Source: Triticum aestivum (lineage: Eukaryota > Streptophyta > Magnoliopsida > Poales > Poaceae). From it: a stretch of 64,000 nucleotides of DNA. Location of the stretch: NCBI RefSeq assembly GCF_018294505.1, contig NC_057813.1:111809307-111873306 (forward strand). Reading direction: 5' to 3'. Below the pieces are notes generated by a model, which saw nothing but the letters and a program-made list of their open reading frames with translations, was not told the DNA's origin and did not search any database. Both the position numbers and the translations under genes were made by a program. Positions 21,164-33,909 of this stretch are shown piece after piece (positions within the stretch are counted from its first letter, which is position 1; each line of letters starts with the position of its first letter).

Positions 21164-22734
21164 TGCTACATCTTAAGCTTGCGTTGGTTTCCCTTGAAGA
21201 GGAAAGGGTGATGCAGCAAAGTAGCATAAGTATTTCCCTCAATTTTTGAGAATCAAGGTATCAATCCAGTAGGAGGCTCCTCAACAAGTCCCACGAACCT
21301 ACACAAACAAACAAAGAACTTGCAACCAACGCAAAAAAGGGGTTGTCAATCCCTTCGCGGCCACTTGCGGAAGTGAGATCTGATAGAGATAGTATGATAA
21401 GATAAATATATTTTTGTTATTTTCTAATATAGATGCAGAAAATAAAGATGCAAATAAAAGTAGATTGGAAGCAAATATGATAAGAGATAGACCCGGGGGC
21501 CATAGGTTTCACTAGAGGCTTCTCTCAAGAGCATAAGTATTACGGTGGGTGAACAAATTACTGTCAAGCAATTGATAGAAAAGCGAATAATTATGAGATT
21601 ATCTAGGCATGATCATGTATATAGGCATCACGTCCGAAACAAGTAGACCGACTCCTGCCTGCATCTACTACTATTACTCCACACATCGACCGCTATCCAG
21701 CATGCATCTAGAGTATTAAGTTCATAAGAACAGAGTAACGCATTAAGCAAGATGGCATGATGTAGAGGGATAAACTCAAGCAATATGATATAAATCCCAT
21801 CTTTTTATCCTCGATGGCAACAATACAATACGTGTCTTGCAACCCCTTCTGTCATTGGGTAAGAACACCGCAAGGTTGAACCCAAAGCTAAGAACTTCTC
21901 CCATGGCAAGAAAGATCAATCTAGTAGGCCAAACCAAACCGATAATTCGAAGAGACTTGCAAAGATAACTCAATCAGACATAAAAGAATTCAGAGAAGAT
22001 TCAAATATTATTCATAGATAAACTTGATCATAAACCCAAAATTCATCGGATCTTGACAAACACACCGTAAAAAGAGATTACATCAAATAGATCTCCACAA
22101 GAGAGGGGGAGAACATTGTATTGAGATCCAAAAAGAGAGAAGAAGCCAATTAGCTAATAACTATGGACATGTAGGTTTGTGATAAACTACTCACAACTCA
22201 TCGGAAGGGCTATGGTGTTGATGTAGAGGCCCTCCATGGTCGATTCCCCCTCCGGCAGAGTGCCGACAAAGGCTCCAAGATGGGATCTCGCGGATACAGA
22301 AGGTTACGGCAGTGGAAATTGTGTTTCAGGTGCTCCCTGGATGTTTTCGGGGTACGTAGGCTTATATAGGAGGAATAATTATGTCGGTGGATGCCCAAGG
22401 GGCCCACGAGATAGGGGGCGCACCCTATGGGGGGGCGCCCTCCTATCTCGTGGAAGCCTCGGCTGCTTCTTGACTTGCACTCCAAGCCCTCTGGATCACA
22501 TTCGTTCCAAAAATCACGCTCCCGAAGGTTTCATTCCGTTTGGACTCTGTTTGATATTCCTTTTCTTCGAAATACTGAAATAGGCAAAAAAATAGCAATA
22601 CGGACTGGGTCTCCGGTTAGTAGGTTAGTTCCAAAAATGATATAAATGTGTAAAATAAAGCCCATAAACATCCAAAACGTGTAATATAATAGCATGGAAC
22701 AATCAAAAATTAAAGATACGTTAGAGACGTATCA
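21164..22734 (-). repeat. E3 5' LTR (1,571 bp)
   Basis: This is the near-identical partner of 15074-16639, with a small length difference in a GC-rich stretch near 22407. The TATA motif is at 22361-22370, minus strand. Confidence 0.93.
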
Positions 22735-23034
22735 TGCTACCAATCTTGCCTTGTTGCGAATGATGTTCCCATGAGCATCTTGCTTGTTCTTGAATATCCA
22801 CTTGGTTCCAATGACATTGTGGTTCCCCGATGGCCTTGGCACCAATCTCCACACCTTGTTGTACTCTAAGTTGTTGAGTTCTTCATGCATGGCATTGAGC
22901 CAATCTGAATCTTCGAGCGCCTCATAGACCTTTTGGGGTTCAACACAAGAGACAAACGTGTGATGTTCACAATAGTTTGCTAATTGTCTATGAGTGCTTA
23001 CCCTCTTTCTTAGGCTTCCAACCACATTCTCCAT
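22735..23034 (-). pseudogene. E2 reverse transcriptase, N-terminal segment
   Basis: This piece lies between the E3 and E4 insertions. It contains the usual Copia RT opening: ALEDSDWLNAMHEELNNLE, NKVWRLVPRP, IGTKWIFKNKQ and RNKARLVA. The frame then stops at the E3 target duplication. Its continuation is at 15068. Confidence 0.9.
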
Positions 23035-23215
23035 GAGAGACCTTTGGTGGTGAGCTTGGAAGCAATCTTCACGGCACGACTCTCTAATTCCTCCTCGGAT
23101 GTGGAAGGAGGAGGGTTAACTTGATTATCTTGAGCGCCGTCGTGAGCTTGTTCTAGATCTTGAGCTTGCTCTTGATCTTGAACTTGCTCGAGGGGGAGAA
23201 CTTGACCTTGGGCAT

Positions 23216-23736
23216 TGAGGGAGTCCCGGATTAGGGGGTGTCCGGATAGCCGGACTACCATCATCAGCCGAACTATCATCGGCCGGACTATCATCATCGA
23301 CCGGACTCCAAGACTATGAAGATACAAGATTGAAGACTTCGTCCCGTGTCTGGATGGGACTTTCCTTGGCATGGAAGGCAAGCTTGGCGATACGGATATG
23401 TAGATCTCCTACCATTGTAACCGACTCTATGTAACCCTAGCCCTCTCCGGTGTCTATATAAACCGGATGGCTCTAGTCCGTAGAACAACAAGAACTACAA
23501 CCCTTACAATCATACCATAGGCCAGCTTCTAGGGTTTAGCCTCCTTGATCTCGTGGTAGATCCACTCTTGTAAACATCCACAATATCAATATCAATCAAG
23601 CAGGACATAGGGTTTTACCTCCATCAAGAGGGCCCAAACCTGGGTAAAACATTGTGTCCCTTGTCTCATGTTACCATCCGCCTAGACGCACAGTTTGGGA
23701 CCCCCTACCCGAGATCCGCCGGTTTTGACACCGACA
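23216..23736 (+). repeat. E4 5' LTR (521 bp)
   Basis: It begins TGAGGGAGTCCCGG and ends TTTGACACCGACA. The TATA motif TCTATATAAA is near 23454. The sequence that follows (TTGGTGCTTTCATTGAGAG) is in the primer-site position, but I cannot name its tRNA. Confidence 0.95.
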
Positions 23737-23783
23737 TTGGTGCTTTCATTGAGAGCTCCTCTGTGTCGTCACCGATAGGCTTG

Positions 23784-26700
23784 ATGGCCTCTTCAATCGA
23801 CAACGACGTAGTCCTGGGTGAGACTTTTCTCCTCGGACAGATCTTCGTATTCGGCGGCTTCGCACTGCGGGCCAACTCACTTGGCCATCTGGAGCAGATC
23901 GAAAGCTACGCCCCTGTCCGTCAGGTCGGGTTTGGAAGCCTAAACTTCATGGCCGATATCCGCGGGGACTTGATCTGCGATGGATCTGAGCCACAGCCGA
24001 GCGTGCCGCGCTGTCACGATGCGTACGACCTAACTCTGCCGCCGGACAGCACCTTGGAGGCCGCACATGAATCCGCTCCGACCCATAGTCCGGAGCCGAT
24101 CGCTCAGATCGAGGACGGATGGCTGGACACCGCCTCGGGAGCTACAACTTCTACGGTGATGGAGCCAAACACTTACCTTGTCCTGCATAAAGCTCATGAC
24201 TCCGAGGTGCCGGACTCTCTGCCGGACTCCGAACCTCCTGCGCCCCTGCCGGTCGAATCCGACTGGGCGCCGATCATGGAATTCACCGCTGCGGACATCT
24301 TTCAGCACTCACCCTTCGGCAATATCTTAAATTCGCTGAAGCATCTCTCGCTATTCGGAGAGCCCTGGCCGAACTACGGCCAGGATGGTTGGGACGCGGA
24401 TGACGAAGAAATTCAAAGCCCACCCACCACCCACTTCGTAGCCACCGTCGACGATCTAACCGACGTACTCGACTACGACTCCGAAGACATCGATGGTATG
24501 GACGACGATGCCGGAGACTATCAAGAGCTAGTGCCTACAGGACACTGGAAGACCACCTCGTCATACGACATATATATGGTGGACACCCCAAAAGACGGGG
24601 ACGGCGAAGAAGCAACGGAGGCCGATTCCTTAAAGAAACAGCCCAAGCGCCGGCATCAGCGGCACCGCTCTATATCCCGCCACAGCAAGAATAGAGATTC
24701 CGGCACAGGAGATAATAACACCCCAGAAAGTGCCGAAGACAACCCCTCCAGCACGATCCAGTGTAGGAGGAGGCAGAAGCAAGCCCTCACGAGAGGGCGG
24801 CAGACGAAGAGGTCGAGGATGATAATTACTTACCTCCCTCCGGAGACGAGGCAAGCCTCGACGACGACGAATTCGTCGTGCCTGAGGATCCCGTCGAACA
24901 AGAGCGTTTCAGACGCAGGCTAATGGCCACGGCAAACAGCCTAAAGAAAAAGCAGCAACAGCTTCAAGCTGATCAAGACCTACTGGCCGACAGATGGACC
25001 GAGGTGCTCGCGGCCGAAGAGTATGAACTCGAACGCCCCTCCAAAAGTTACCCAAAACGCAAGTTGCTCCCCCGACTAGAGGAGGAAGCGTACAAACCTG
25101 CATCACCAGTGCACAATACGGCAGACCGACCACCTCGTGGCCGCGACAGAGAGGCATGCAAGCCCTCCACCAAAACCGTACCCCGGCATCGCTCAAAAAG
25201 CATGAAGCCACGGGGGAACGCGCCGGACTTGCGGGATATATTGGAGGACAAGGCAAGACAATCCAGATCTATCTATGGATCACGTGGGCGCCCTAAGACC
25301 CACGACGAATACCGTCGTGCCGGATACAGTTACTCCGGCCGGGCCGAACATAGCAGACAACGCTCTCTCGAGCTACGTCGCGATATTTCTCAATACAGAG
25401 GCGCCACACACCCACTATGCTTCACTGATGAAGTAATGGATCATCAAATCCCTGAAGGGTTTAAACCCGTTAACATCGAATCCTACGATGGCACAACAGA
25501 CCCCACGGTTTGGATTGAGGATTATCTCCTCCATATACATATGGCCCGCGGCGACGATCTTCACGCCATCAAATATCTCCCGCTCAAGCTTAAAGGACCA
25601 GCTCGGCATTGGCTTAACAGCCTGCCCGCAGAGTCAATTGGATGCTGGGAAGACCTGGAAGCCGCATTCCTCGACAACTTCCAGGGCACGTATGTGCGAC
25701 CACCGGACGCAGATGACCTAAGCCACATAATCCAGTAGCCAGACGAATCGGCCAGGCAATTCTGGACACGGTTCTTAACAAAGAAAAATCAAATTGTCGA
25801 CTGTCCGGATGCAGAGGCCCTCGCGGCCTTCAAACATAACATCCGCGACGAGTGGCTGGCCCGGCACCTAGGACAGGAAAAGCCGAAATCCATGGCAGCC
25901 CTCACATCACTCATGACCCGCTTCTGTGTGGGAGAGGATAGCTGGCTAGCTCGCAGCAACAACCTCAGCAAAAACGCTAGCAGTCCGGATACCAAGGACC
26001 GCAATGGCAGGTTGTGTCGAAACAAAAACAAATGCCGCATTAACGGCGACAACAATGAGGATACGGCAGTCAACGCCGGATTCCGAGGATCCAAGCCCGG
26101 TCAACGGAAGAAGCCATTCAAAAGAACCACTCCGGGCCCATCCAATTTGGACCGAATACTCGACCGCTCCTGTCAAATACATGGAACCCCCGAAAAGCCA
26201 GCTAACCACACCAACAGAGATTGTTGGGTATTCAAGCAGGTAGGCAAATTAATCGCCGAATACAATGACAAGGGGCTACACAGCGATGACGAGGAAGAGA
26301 TCCGGCCGCCGAACAACAGAGGACAAAAGGGATTCCCCCCTCAAGTTCGGACGGTAAACATGATATACGCAACGCATATACCCAAGAGGGAGCAGAAGCA
26401 GGCACTAAGGGACGTATACGCGATGGAGCCACTCGCCCCAAAATTCAACCCACGGTCCTCTTGCCCGATCACTTTCGATCGAAGAGACCATCCGACCAGT
26501 ATCCGCCATGGCGGATTCGCCGCATTGGTTTTAGACCCAATCGTTGATGGATTTCACCTCACGAGAGTCTTGATGGACGGTGGCAGTAGCCTGAACCTGC
26601 TTTATCAGGATACAGTGCGCAAGATGGGCATAGACCCTTCAAGGATTAAACCTACAAAGACAACCTTCAAAGGCGTCATACCAGGTGTCGAGGCCAGTTG

Positions 26701-27076
26701 TACAGGCTCAGTTACACTGGAAGTGGTCTTCGGATCCCCGGATAATTTCCGAAGCGAGGAGTTAATCTTCGACATAGTCCCATTCCGCAGTGGCTATCAC
26801 GCTCTGCTCGGACGAACCGCGTTCGCAAAATTCAACGCGGTGCCGCATTATGCATACCTTAAGCTCAAGATGCCAGGCCCTCGTGGAGTCATCACGGTCA
26901 ATGGAAACACGGAACGCTCCCTCCGAACGGAGGAACATACAGCGGCTCTCGCGGCAGAAGTACAGAGCAGCCTTTTAAGGCAATTTTCGAGTCCGGCCGT
27001 TAAACGACCGGACACGGCCAAACGCGCCCGGAGCAACATCAACCAAGACCACCTGGCACGTTCTGAGCACGCGTAG
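23784..27076 (+). pseudogene. E4 gag and aspartic protease
   Basis: Gag probably starts at MASSIDNDVV (23784). A frameshift near 24780 moves to the frame that runs from about 24790 to 27076 with one TAG (25736-25738) after SHIIQ. The retrotransposon gag core is visible as WIEDYLLHIHMARGDD and LKGPARHWLNSLP (25500-25625). A CX3H...HX4C-like knuckle (CQIHGTPEK...HTNRDC) is near 26170-26225. The protease is RVLMDGGSSLNLLYQDTVRK (26563-26622), with the DGGSS variant of the catalytic triad, and GYHALLGRTAFAKF later. The frame ends at 27076, before any polymerase domain. Confidence 0.88.
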
Positions 27077-28273
27077 CAATGCGGCCTCAACCCCAGCCCT
27101 CGCACAATTGTAAGACAAACTCTCCGCGTACATAATTACGCCCTGGAGATACCATGGGCATAGGGGGAGAGGCACAACCACAACAGACCCAGAGTGCGGT
27201 TCGACCACACCAGGGGCTCCCAAGTGTGGCTCTTTTTATCTTTTATTTCTCTCTTTTTTATACAGAAATCTGTCCGGCGGCGAACCTGCCGAACTAATGA
27301 TGCAACAGCCAGGGAGGGACAAAGGCCGCGACGAACACTCAGGTGGTCTCCATTACGAGCATTAAATTTGTTAAATACACCATTCCGCGGCCTACCCCTG
27401 GAGGGAGATGCCTTTAATTCGTCCAATCCCTTGCTTTCCGCACTATTTGTATCATTCCGCACTCATAGCAGATCTTCTCGAATAAAATGCAGCACTTTTT
27501 GCCCATAATTGCATTACCTTATATATATATATGATCATTCACGACATGTTGCATCCGTACATTTTGGTACGGCCAAATACACCAGGGGCTTATGTTCCCC
27601 ACATTATGGTGTGATAAAGTCCGCACACTTTCACAAGTGCGGCACCCCGAACTTATAGCATTATATGAATCGGCTCCGAATCATGTCTTGGGTCAATAGT
27701 TGGGTTTGCCCGGCTCCCATGTTTGGCACCTTACGTTCCATTCTATCGGCTAAGGTAGCACTGGGAGAACCACTGCGATTGCGCCCCGGTTGAGCCGGGT
27801 TAACGCCTCAGTGGAGAAAGCTAAAACTGACTGTCATGATAAGGCGAGAGACTGGTCGCTGTTCGAGAGGTCCTTTCGGGTCCTTAAAGACCTACGCCGC
27901 TTCGAGCGAAGTTCCGGATAATGTCCGACGAAGGCATGGATAGCGCCCCTAATTCGGTCTTCCGAATACTAGGGGCTTCACCGAAATTTAAAATTATAGA
28001 ATTCTATGGCTAAGTGAGAGTGTTCAAGCACTATAAGTCCGGTTGCCTTGTTCGTTGTGTTGAGCGCCTCCCTAGATGGACCCAAAAATGGGAACAAGAG
28101 TGCTCAAGTTTATCCCGAACACCCCAACACTCGTGGCATGGGGGCTGAAGCCGACGACTTGCCATCTCTCAGATTTAATAAACGGCCGCACAGAAGGTAA
28201 TATTTTAAATTAACAAGCGTTGCTTAGCGCATATGAACAAAGTTTTCAGCGCACAGGATAACACATTGCGAAT
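27077..28273. other. E4 noncoding spacer between protease and antisense gene
   Basis: This is where a full Tat element would carry reverse transcriptase, RNase H and integrase. None of their motifs can be read in any frame. Short AT repeats are at 27520-27535. Confidence 0.6.
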
Positions 28274-31200
28274 TTACTCAATAATTACATCCCTGGGGCA
28301 CTCATCCGCAATCTTGCGCGCACCCTTCAGGATAGTCTTATAGTACATTTCGGGCGTACGATATTCCTTGCCCGCTGGTGGCGCGTCAGTGATTAGCTTC
28401 TCCGCATCCAGCTTGCCCCAATGCACCTTTGCGCGGGCAAGGGCCCGACAAGCACCTTCAATACAGGCGGAGCGCTTGATAACCTCCACCCAGGGGCACG
28501 CATCCACCAACCGTCGCACAAGACCGAAGTAGCTCCCAGGCATGGCCTCTCCAGGCCACAGCCGGACTATGAGGCCCTTCATGGCCTGCTCGGCCACCTT
28601 GTGGAGCTCGACCAGCTACTTTAGCTGGTCGCTAGGGGGCACCGAATGGCCAGCCTCAGCATACTGAGACCAGAAGACCTTCTCCATTGAGCTCCCCTCC
28701 TCGGCTCGGTAGAATGTGGCGGCATCAGACACGCTGCAAGGCAGATCTGCAAACGCCTCTGGAGAGCTCCGAATTTGGGTAAGTAACACGTAATTTACAT
28801 TCACATGCTTGCTTTGCATGAAAAACGCCTTACCCGCCGCTATCTTCCTCACCAACTCAATCTCCTGAAGGGACTTATGGGCATCGGCCTTGGCAGTCTT
28901 GGCACTTTCAAGAGCCGAGGCAAGCTCGGACTCTCGAGTCTTTGAGTCACGCTCCAAACTCTCATGCTTTTCCATGACAGCCTGGAGCTCTTACTGAACC
29001 ACCGCCACCCGCGCCTCCTGCTTTTCTCGCTCTGCCTGTTCCGCGGCCGCATTGTGTTCGGCCGCAGACACGGCCTCCTTCAGGGTCGCCACCTCGTTCG
29101 TGGCCCCTGCAGTACCCATGTTATCCTTGTTATTTTTTGTTGCAACCTAAATCCTTTTCTGTAAGGTACAAGTTCAAAGTGGTGTTACTCACCTTCTTTG
29201 TCCTGGAGCTGCTCCTTGGCGCGGCCGAGCTCTTGCTCGGACCGCTCGAGCTCCTGCTTCAAATCACTGACCTTCGCAGTCTGTGCGGCAGAGGTCAGCA
29301 GCGCAGCCTGCAACCCATATTGACATAATTTTTTAGCAACCCTGCGTATATCTTATTTTTTTTTTCAGATCCTCAGTCCGGCTTTTCTTTCCGAACACCG
29401 AACCGAGCATCAGGCGCTACTGTCTATGCGGTATTACATTGCATATTTTTAACTTCTTACCTCAAAGCCTGATAGAAGGCTATTGCAGGCTTCGGTCAGC
29501 CCGCTCTTGGCAAGCTATACCTTTTGAACCACCGCACTCATAATAGTGCGGTGTTCTTCCTCGATGGAAGCGCTCCGGAGCGCCTCCAACAAATTGTCCG
29601 GCGCCTCCGGTTGGACGGATGCCGCCGGCGTCACGGTCTTGCCCTTCGTGCGAAGGGGCCGCCGGCCGGACTCCGGAACCACTGCAGGTTCTGATATGGA
29701 GTCCGGCGCAAAGTCCGGGAGGACGCCTTGTGGCGCCTCCGGAGCCTCCCCCTGATGGGTCCCTTCTTGGGATCCCACCTCGGCGTCCTCGGTGTCGCGA
29801 GGGGTGGAGGCGGTCGGGATGGAGTCTACATCCGACGGAGCCAACGACCCGCTCGATGAAGCGGGGAGATCATCATTGGCCGGACTACAGGCAGCATGCG
29901 GCATCAGAATGACACTATGTGACGCAGAAAAAGAAATTATAAATCATTCAGGAATCCGGATACTTACGATCTCGCCGGAGGCCTGGCCCTTGAAGGCCAT
30001 TCTTCCTTGCCAACGTTGATGTTGGCGGAGCTGTCCGGGGGAATAGTCCTTCCCCTCTTGGACCCTTCGGCCTCCCCTGTTGGGGAAGCCTTCCTCTTCC
30101 TCTCTCCCTCCTCTGGGAGAGAGTCCTCTTTCTCCTCCTCGTTTTTAGGGGAGGAGTCTGCCCCGGAGTCGTCGGACACCTGAAAACGGGAACTCTTTCG
30201 AGCACCCATGGCCTCCTTCTTGGCCTTTTTCTCCGACACCACGTGCGGTGCTGGAACCAGCAGCCTCGCTAGAGGGGCGTCTACTAGGTTTTCTGGCATA
30301 GGAGCCGGGCAGATAATCTGCTCCGCCTTCCTCATCCAGTCCTGTCAAAGGAAAAGGGGAAATTAAAACCCGCATAGAGTCAAACTATGAAAAGCAAGTG
30401 TCCCGTAAAGGGGTAGAATCACTTACCTCGTCGGCTTGGCGCTGCGAGCGAAATCCGCGATCTTCAGTCGCGGATGCGGGGGCTTCGACGCCCTTAAACA
30501 GCACCCTCCAGGCGCCTTCGTACATCGTGTCGAAGAGCCCGCTCAGCGCCTGGTGCTGTTCCGGATTGAACTCCCACAGATTGAATGCCCACTCTTGGCA
30601 TGGGAGAATCCGGCGGACGAGCATGACTTGGACCACGTTAACCAGCCTGAGCTTCTTCACCAGCTTCTGGATACAGGCTTGGAGTCCCGTCAGCTCCTCC
30701 GAACTACCCCATAGCAAGCCCTTCTCTTTCTAGGAGGTGAGCTGCATGGGGATACCAGATCTGAACTCGGGGGCCGCCGCCCACTTAGGGTCGCGCGGCT
30801 CGGTGATATAGAACCACCCCGATTGCCACCCCTTGACGGATTCCACAAAGGCCCCTTCGAACCAAAGGACGTTGGGCATCTTGCCCAACATGGCGCCTCC
30901 ACACTCTGCTTGAGTGCCCTTCACTACCTTCGGCTTGACATTGAAGGTCTTGAGCCACAAGCCGAAGTGGGGCTGGATGCAGAGGAAGGCCTCGCACACG
31001 ACGATAAACGCCGAGATGTTGAGGATGAAGTTCGGCGCCAGATCATGGAAATCCAGGCCGTAGTAAAGCATGAGCCCCTGGACAAAGGGGTGAAGTGGAA
31101 AGCCCAGTCCGCGGAGGAAGTGGGGAAGAAAAACGACCCTCTCATGGGGCCTGGGGGTGGGGATGAGCTGCCCCTCGTCGGGCAGCCGGTGCGCGATGTC

Positions 31201-31287
31201 GCCGGACAGGTAGCCGGCGCTGCGCAGTCTTTCGATGTGCTCCTCCATAATGGAGGAGGTCATCCACTTGCCTCCAGCTCCAGACAT
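28274..31287 (-). pseudogene. E4 antisense gene: spliced Transposase_28 (PF04195)-type protein
   Basis: Five probable exons on the minus strand: 31287-30427, 30341-29968, 29914-29461, 29307-29193 and about 29120-28274. Donors such as GTAAGTGA (30426) and GTAAGTAT (29967) are clear; the last acceptor is uncertain. Exon 1 starts MSGAGGKWMTS and contains the conserved core HFLRGLGFPLHPFVQGLM and DLAPNFILNISAFIVVCEAF. Exons 2 and 3 encode charged, Ser/Pro-rich linker. Exons 4 and 5 encode coiled coil (DLKQELERSEQELGRAKEQ). Stops interrupt at 30730 (TAG), 29515 (TAG), 28991 (TAA) and 28616 (TAG). Function is unknown; the family is tied to Tat-like Gypsy elements. Confidence 0.78.
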
Positions 31288-31397
31288 GACTGGGGAAGGT
31301 TGAGACGAGATGTGCGGGCTTGGGCGCTGGAGCTCGAGTGCGCGGAGATGGATAAGCAAAGGAGGAAGAAGGCGTAGGTGAAAAGGTGAATCCTTAT

Positions 31398-31408
31398 CCC
31401 TTATATGG
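31398..31408 (-). promoter_or_regulatory. TATA box for the E4 antisense gene
   Basis: The minus strand reads GCCCATATAAGGG, about 115 bp upstream of the start at 31287. It lies inside the element, not in the LTR, so the antisense gene would have its own promoter. Confidence 0.55.
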
Positions 31409-31837
31409 GCGGGCGAAGTCTACGCGTCCCCCACCGGCCTGGTAAAACTCGCTTATCCCCCAAGCGTCACCATCAATGGCGCGGTTGGGTTACCCACGTC
31501 CGTATTGATGAGAATCCCGGATTAAGGGGGAACACGATCTCTGCTTCGACAAGACGTGCCAAGAAAACCGCTTCGCTAAATGCGCTGAGGTGGTAGAGTA
31601 AAAAATGATTCAAGTAATGGCTTGGTAGTAGCATGACGTCATGCCGCAAAAAGCATTAGCAGATTGAACTTGTGTATATATTATTCTCTCTACGGTGGAA
31701 TGTGGAATTTATTTTGCAGAGCCGGACACTATCCTGGTGTTCACAATCTTCCATCATTCGGAGGAGGAACCCGCCTTGCAATGCCAAGCAATGTACGCGT
31801 CGGACTTATCGTCATTGAAGCCTGGTTCAGGGGCTAC

Positions 31838-32358
31838 TGAGGGAGTCCCGGATTAGGGGGTGTCCGAATAGCCGGACTACCATCATCAGCCGAACTATCA
31901 TCGGCCGGACTATCATCATCGACCGGACTCCAAGACTATGAAGATACAAGATTGAAGACTTCGTCCCGTGTCCGGATGAGACTTTCCTTGGCGTGGAAGG
32001 CAAGCTTGGCGATACGGATATGTAGATCTCCTACCATTGTAACCGACTCTATGTAACCCTAGCCCTCTCCGGTGTCTATATAAACCGAATGGCTCTAGTC
32101 CGTAGAACAACAAGAACTACAACCCTTACAATCATACCATAGGCTAGCTTCTAGGGTTTAGCCTCCTTGATCTCGTGGTAGATCCACTCTTGTAAACATC
32201 CACAATATCAATATCAATCAAGTAGGACGTAGGGTTTTACCTCCATCAAGAGGGCCCAAACCTGGGTAAAACATTGTGTCCCTTGTCTCCTGTTACCATC
32301 CGCCTAGACGCACAGTTTGGGACCCCCTACCCGAGATCCGCCGGTTTTGACACCGACA
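31838..32358 (+). repeat. E4 3' LTR (521 bp)
   Basis: It is the same length as the 5' LTR and differs at nine positions by eye. It is preceded by the purine-rich AGGGGCTAC, the probable polypurine tract. Confidence 0.95.
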
Positions 32359-32409
32359 GGCATCATTTGGTGGTTCACCACCATCTTGAGGTTGATCTTG
32401 CCCTTAGTC

Positions 32410-33909
32410 CTATTCAAGAGGTTGAGGGCCTTCACTTTGTTCTTCGGAAGCGTGTGGGTCTTGGTTTGGTGATCGCTCCACTTGAGTGGAGCATTGTCCT
32501 TCTCCTTCAGCCACAAGGGGTTCCTCAATGGGTAGGATATGACCCACACCCATCCTTCTTATGGCTTGGGGAGGAATATCATCACCTACATCACAAGTAC
32601 CACTTTGCTCCACTTGGGAGCCATTATTTTCGTCAAACTCCACGTTACACGTCTCCTCAATGAGTCCGGTGGACTTGTTGAGGACACGGTAAGCATGAGA
32701 GTTTGTAGCATAACCAACAAATATGCCCTCATAAGCTCTAGCCTCAAATTTAGACAAACGAACAACTTTCTTGAGAATGAAACACTTACACTCGAACACC
32801 CGGAAGTACTTGAGGTTGGGCTTGTTACCGGTAAGTATTTCATAAGGAGTCTCGTTCAAGCCTTTGCGGATATATAGCCGATTGGATGCATGGCATGCTG
32901 TGTTGATGACTTCAGCCCAAAAGTTGTATGGAGACTTGAACTCCGCCATCATGGTCCTTGCCGCATCCATCAACGTCCGGTTCTTCCTCTCCATGACACC
33001 ATTTTGTTGAGGAGTATACAGAGCAGCATATTGATGCTTGATCCCCTCATCACTAAGAAACTCATCCAAGGTGTAGTTCTTGAACTCGATGTCATTGTCA
33101 CTTCTTATTGTCAAGATCTTTGCATCATGTTGACGTTGAGCTTCATTTGCAAAGTCGATGACGGTTTGTTGAGTCTCACTCTTCCTCTTGAAGAAAAATA
33201 CCCAAGTGTATCTTGAATAATCATCCACAATCACCAAGCAATACTTTCTAGCTCCAAGACTATCAAAGGATGGAGGCCCAAAGAGATCCATGTGAATGAG
33301 CTCCAAGGGTCTCTTCGAATATATGATAGTCGAGGGAGGGTGAGCCTTTTCTTGAAGCTTTCCTTCAATACAAGCACTGCAAGCACGATCTTTGGCAAAA
33401 CTAACATTTGTTAGTCCACGAACATGGTCCCCCTTGAGAAGACTTTGCAAAGATCTCATATTGACGTGGGCTAGACGGTGATGCCAAAGCCATCCCACAT
33501 CAACTTTAGCCATTAGGCATGTCACGGTCTTAGTGGGTTGCTCCGAAAAGTTAATGACATAGAGACCGTTCTCGACATGCCCAACAAAGGCTACTTTAAG
33601 AGTCTTGCTCCACAAGAGGGCCACGGTATCAATATCAAAGAAAGTGGCAAAACCCATGAGTGCAAGTTGACGAACGGAAAGTAGATTGTATGCAAGGGAC
33701 TCGACAAGCATGACTTTATCGATCGTTAGATCATGAGAAATGACAACATTGCCAAGACCCAATACCTTAGAAGATGAGGCATCACCCCACTTGACGTTGG
33801 TGGGCATAGATGAGATCTTGTGCACGTCCACCACCAAGTCCTTGCTTCCGGTCATATGATTTATTGCTCCACTATCGAGCAACCATGATCCCCCACCGGA
33901 AGCAAACAC
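32410..33909 (-). pseudogene. E2 GAG-pre-integrase and integrase
   Basis: The frame begins just after a TAG with VFASGGGSWLLDSGA, a protease-like D-S-G segment. Next comes the zinc-binding pre-integrase HHRLAHVNMRSLQ...CSACIEGK. The integrase core has catalytic Asp in HMDLFGP, Asp in RSDNDIEF (Gly changed to Asp after the catalytic residue's Asn) and Glu in QQNGVMERKNRTL. The Copia C-terminal GKKP-type region follows (NKPNLKYFRVFECKCF). The frame runs out at 32410, close to the E4 insertion site. The enzyme would have joined element DNA to the chromosome. Confidence 0.9.

Larger units (their letters stand above)
15074..22734 (-). mobile_element. E3: non-autonomous Gypsy-type LTR retrotransposon
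   Basis: Two near-identical LTRs (15074-16639 and 21164-22734) are flanked by a perfect TGCTA duplication (15069-15073 and 22735-22739). The insertion split E2 reverse transcriptase between RNKARLVA and QGYSQ. On the minus strand the order is 5' LTR, an exact TGGCGCCGTTGCCGGGGA primer-binding site, a 4.5-kb interior and a purine tract. The interior has no gag, protease, reverse transcriptase or integrase motif, only one long ORF of unknown function. The primer site and LTR style resemble Athila-type Gypsy elements, so such an element may mobilise it. A partial LTR of the same family lies at 58771. Confidence 0.92.
23216..32358 (+). mobile_element. E4: non-autonomous Tat-like Gypsy LTR retrotransposon
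   Basis: The 521-bp LTRs at 23216-23736 and 31838-32358 are flanked by a perfect GGCAT duplication (23211-23215 and 32359-32363). I count nine differences between the LTRs, eight of them transitions. The plus strand carries gag and an aspartic protease (23784-27076). No reverse transcriptase, RNase H or integrase follows. The second half of the interior holds a spliced gene on the opposite strand (31287 to 28274). Gag-pol with an antisense gene before the 3' LTR is the Tat-lineage layout. Because pol is missing, replication would need a helper. Confidence 0.92.
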
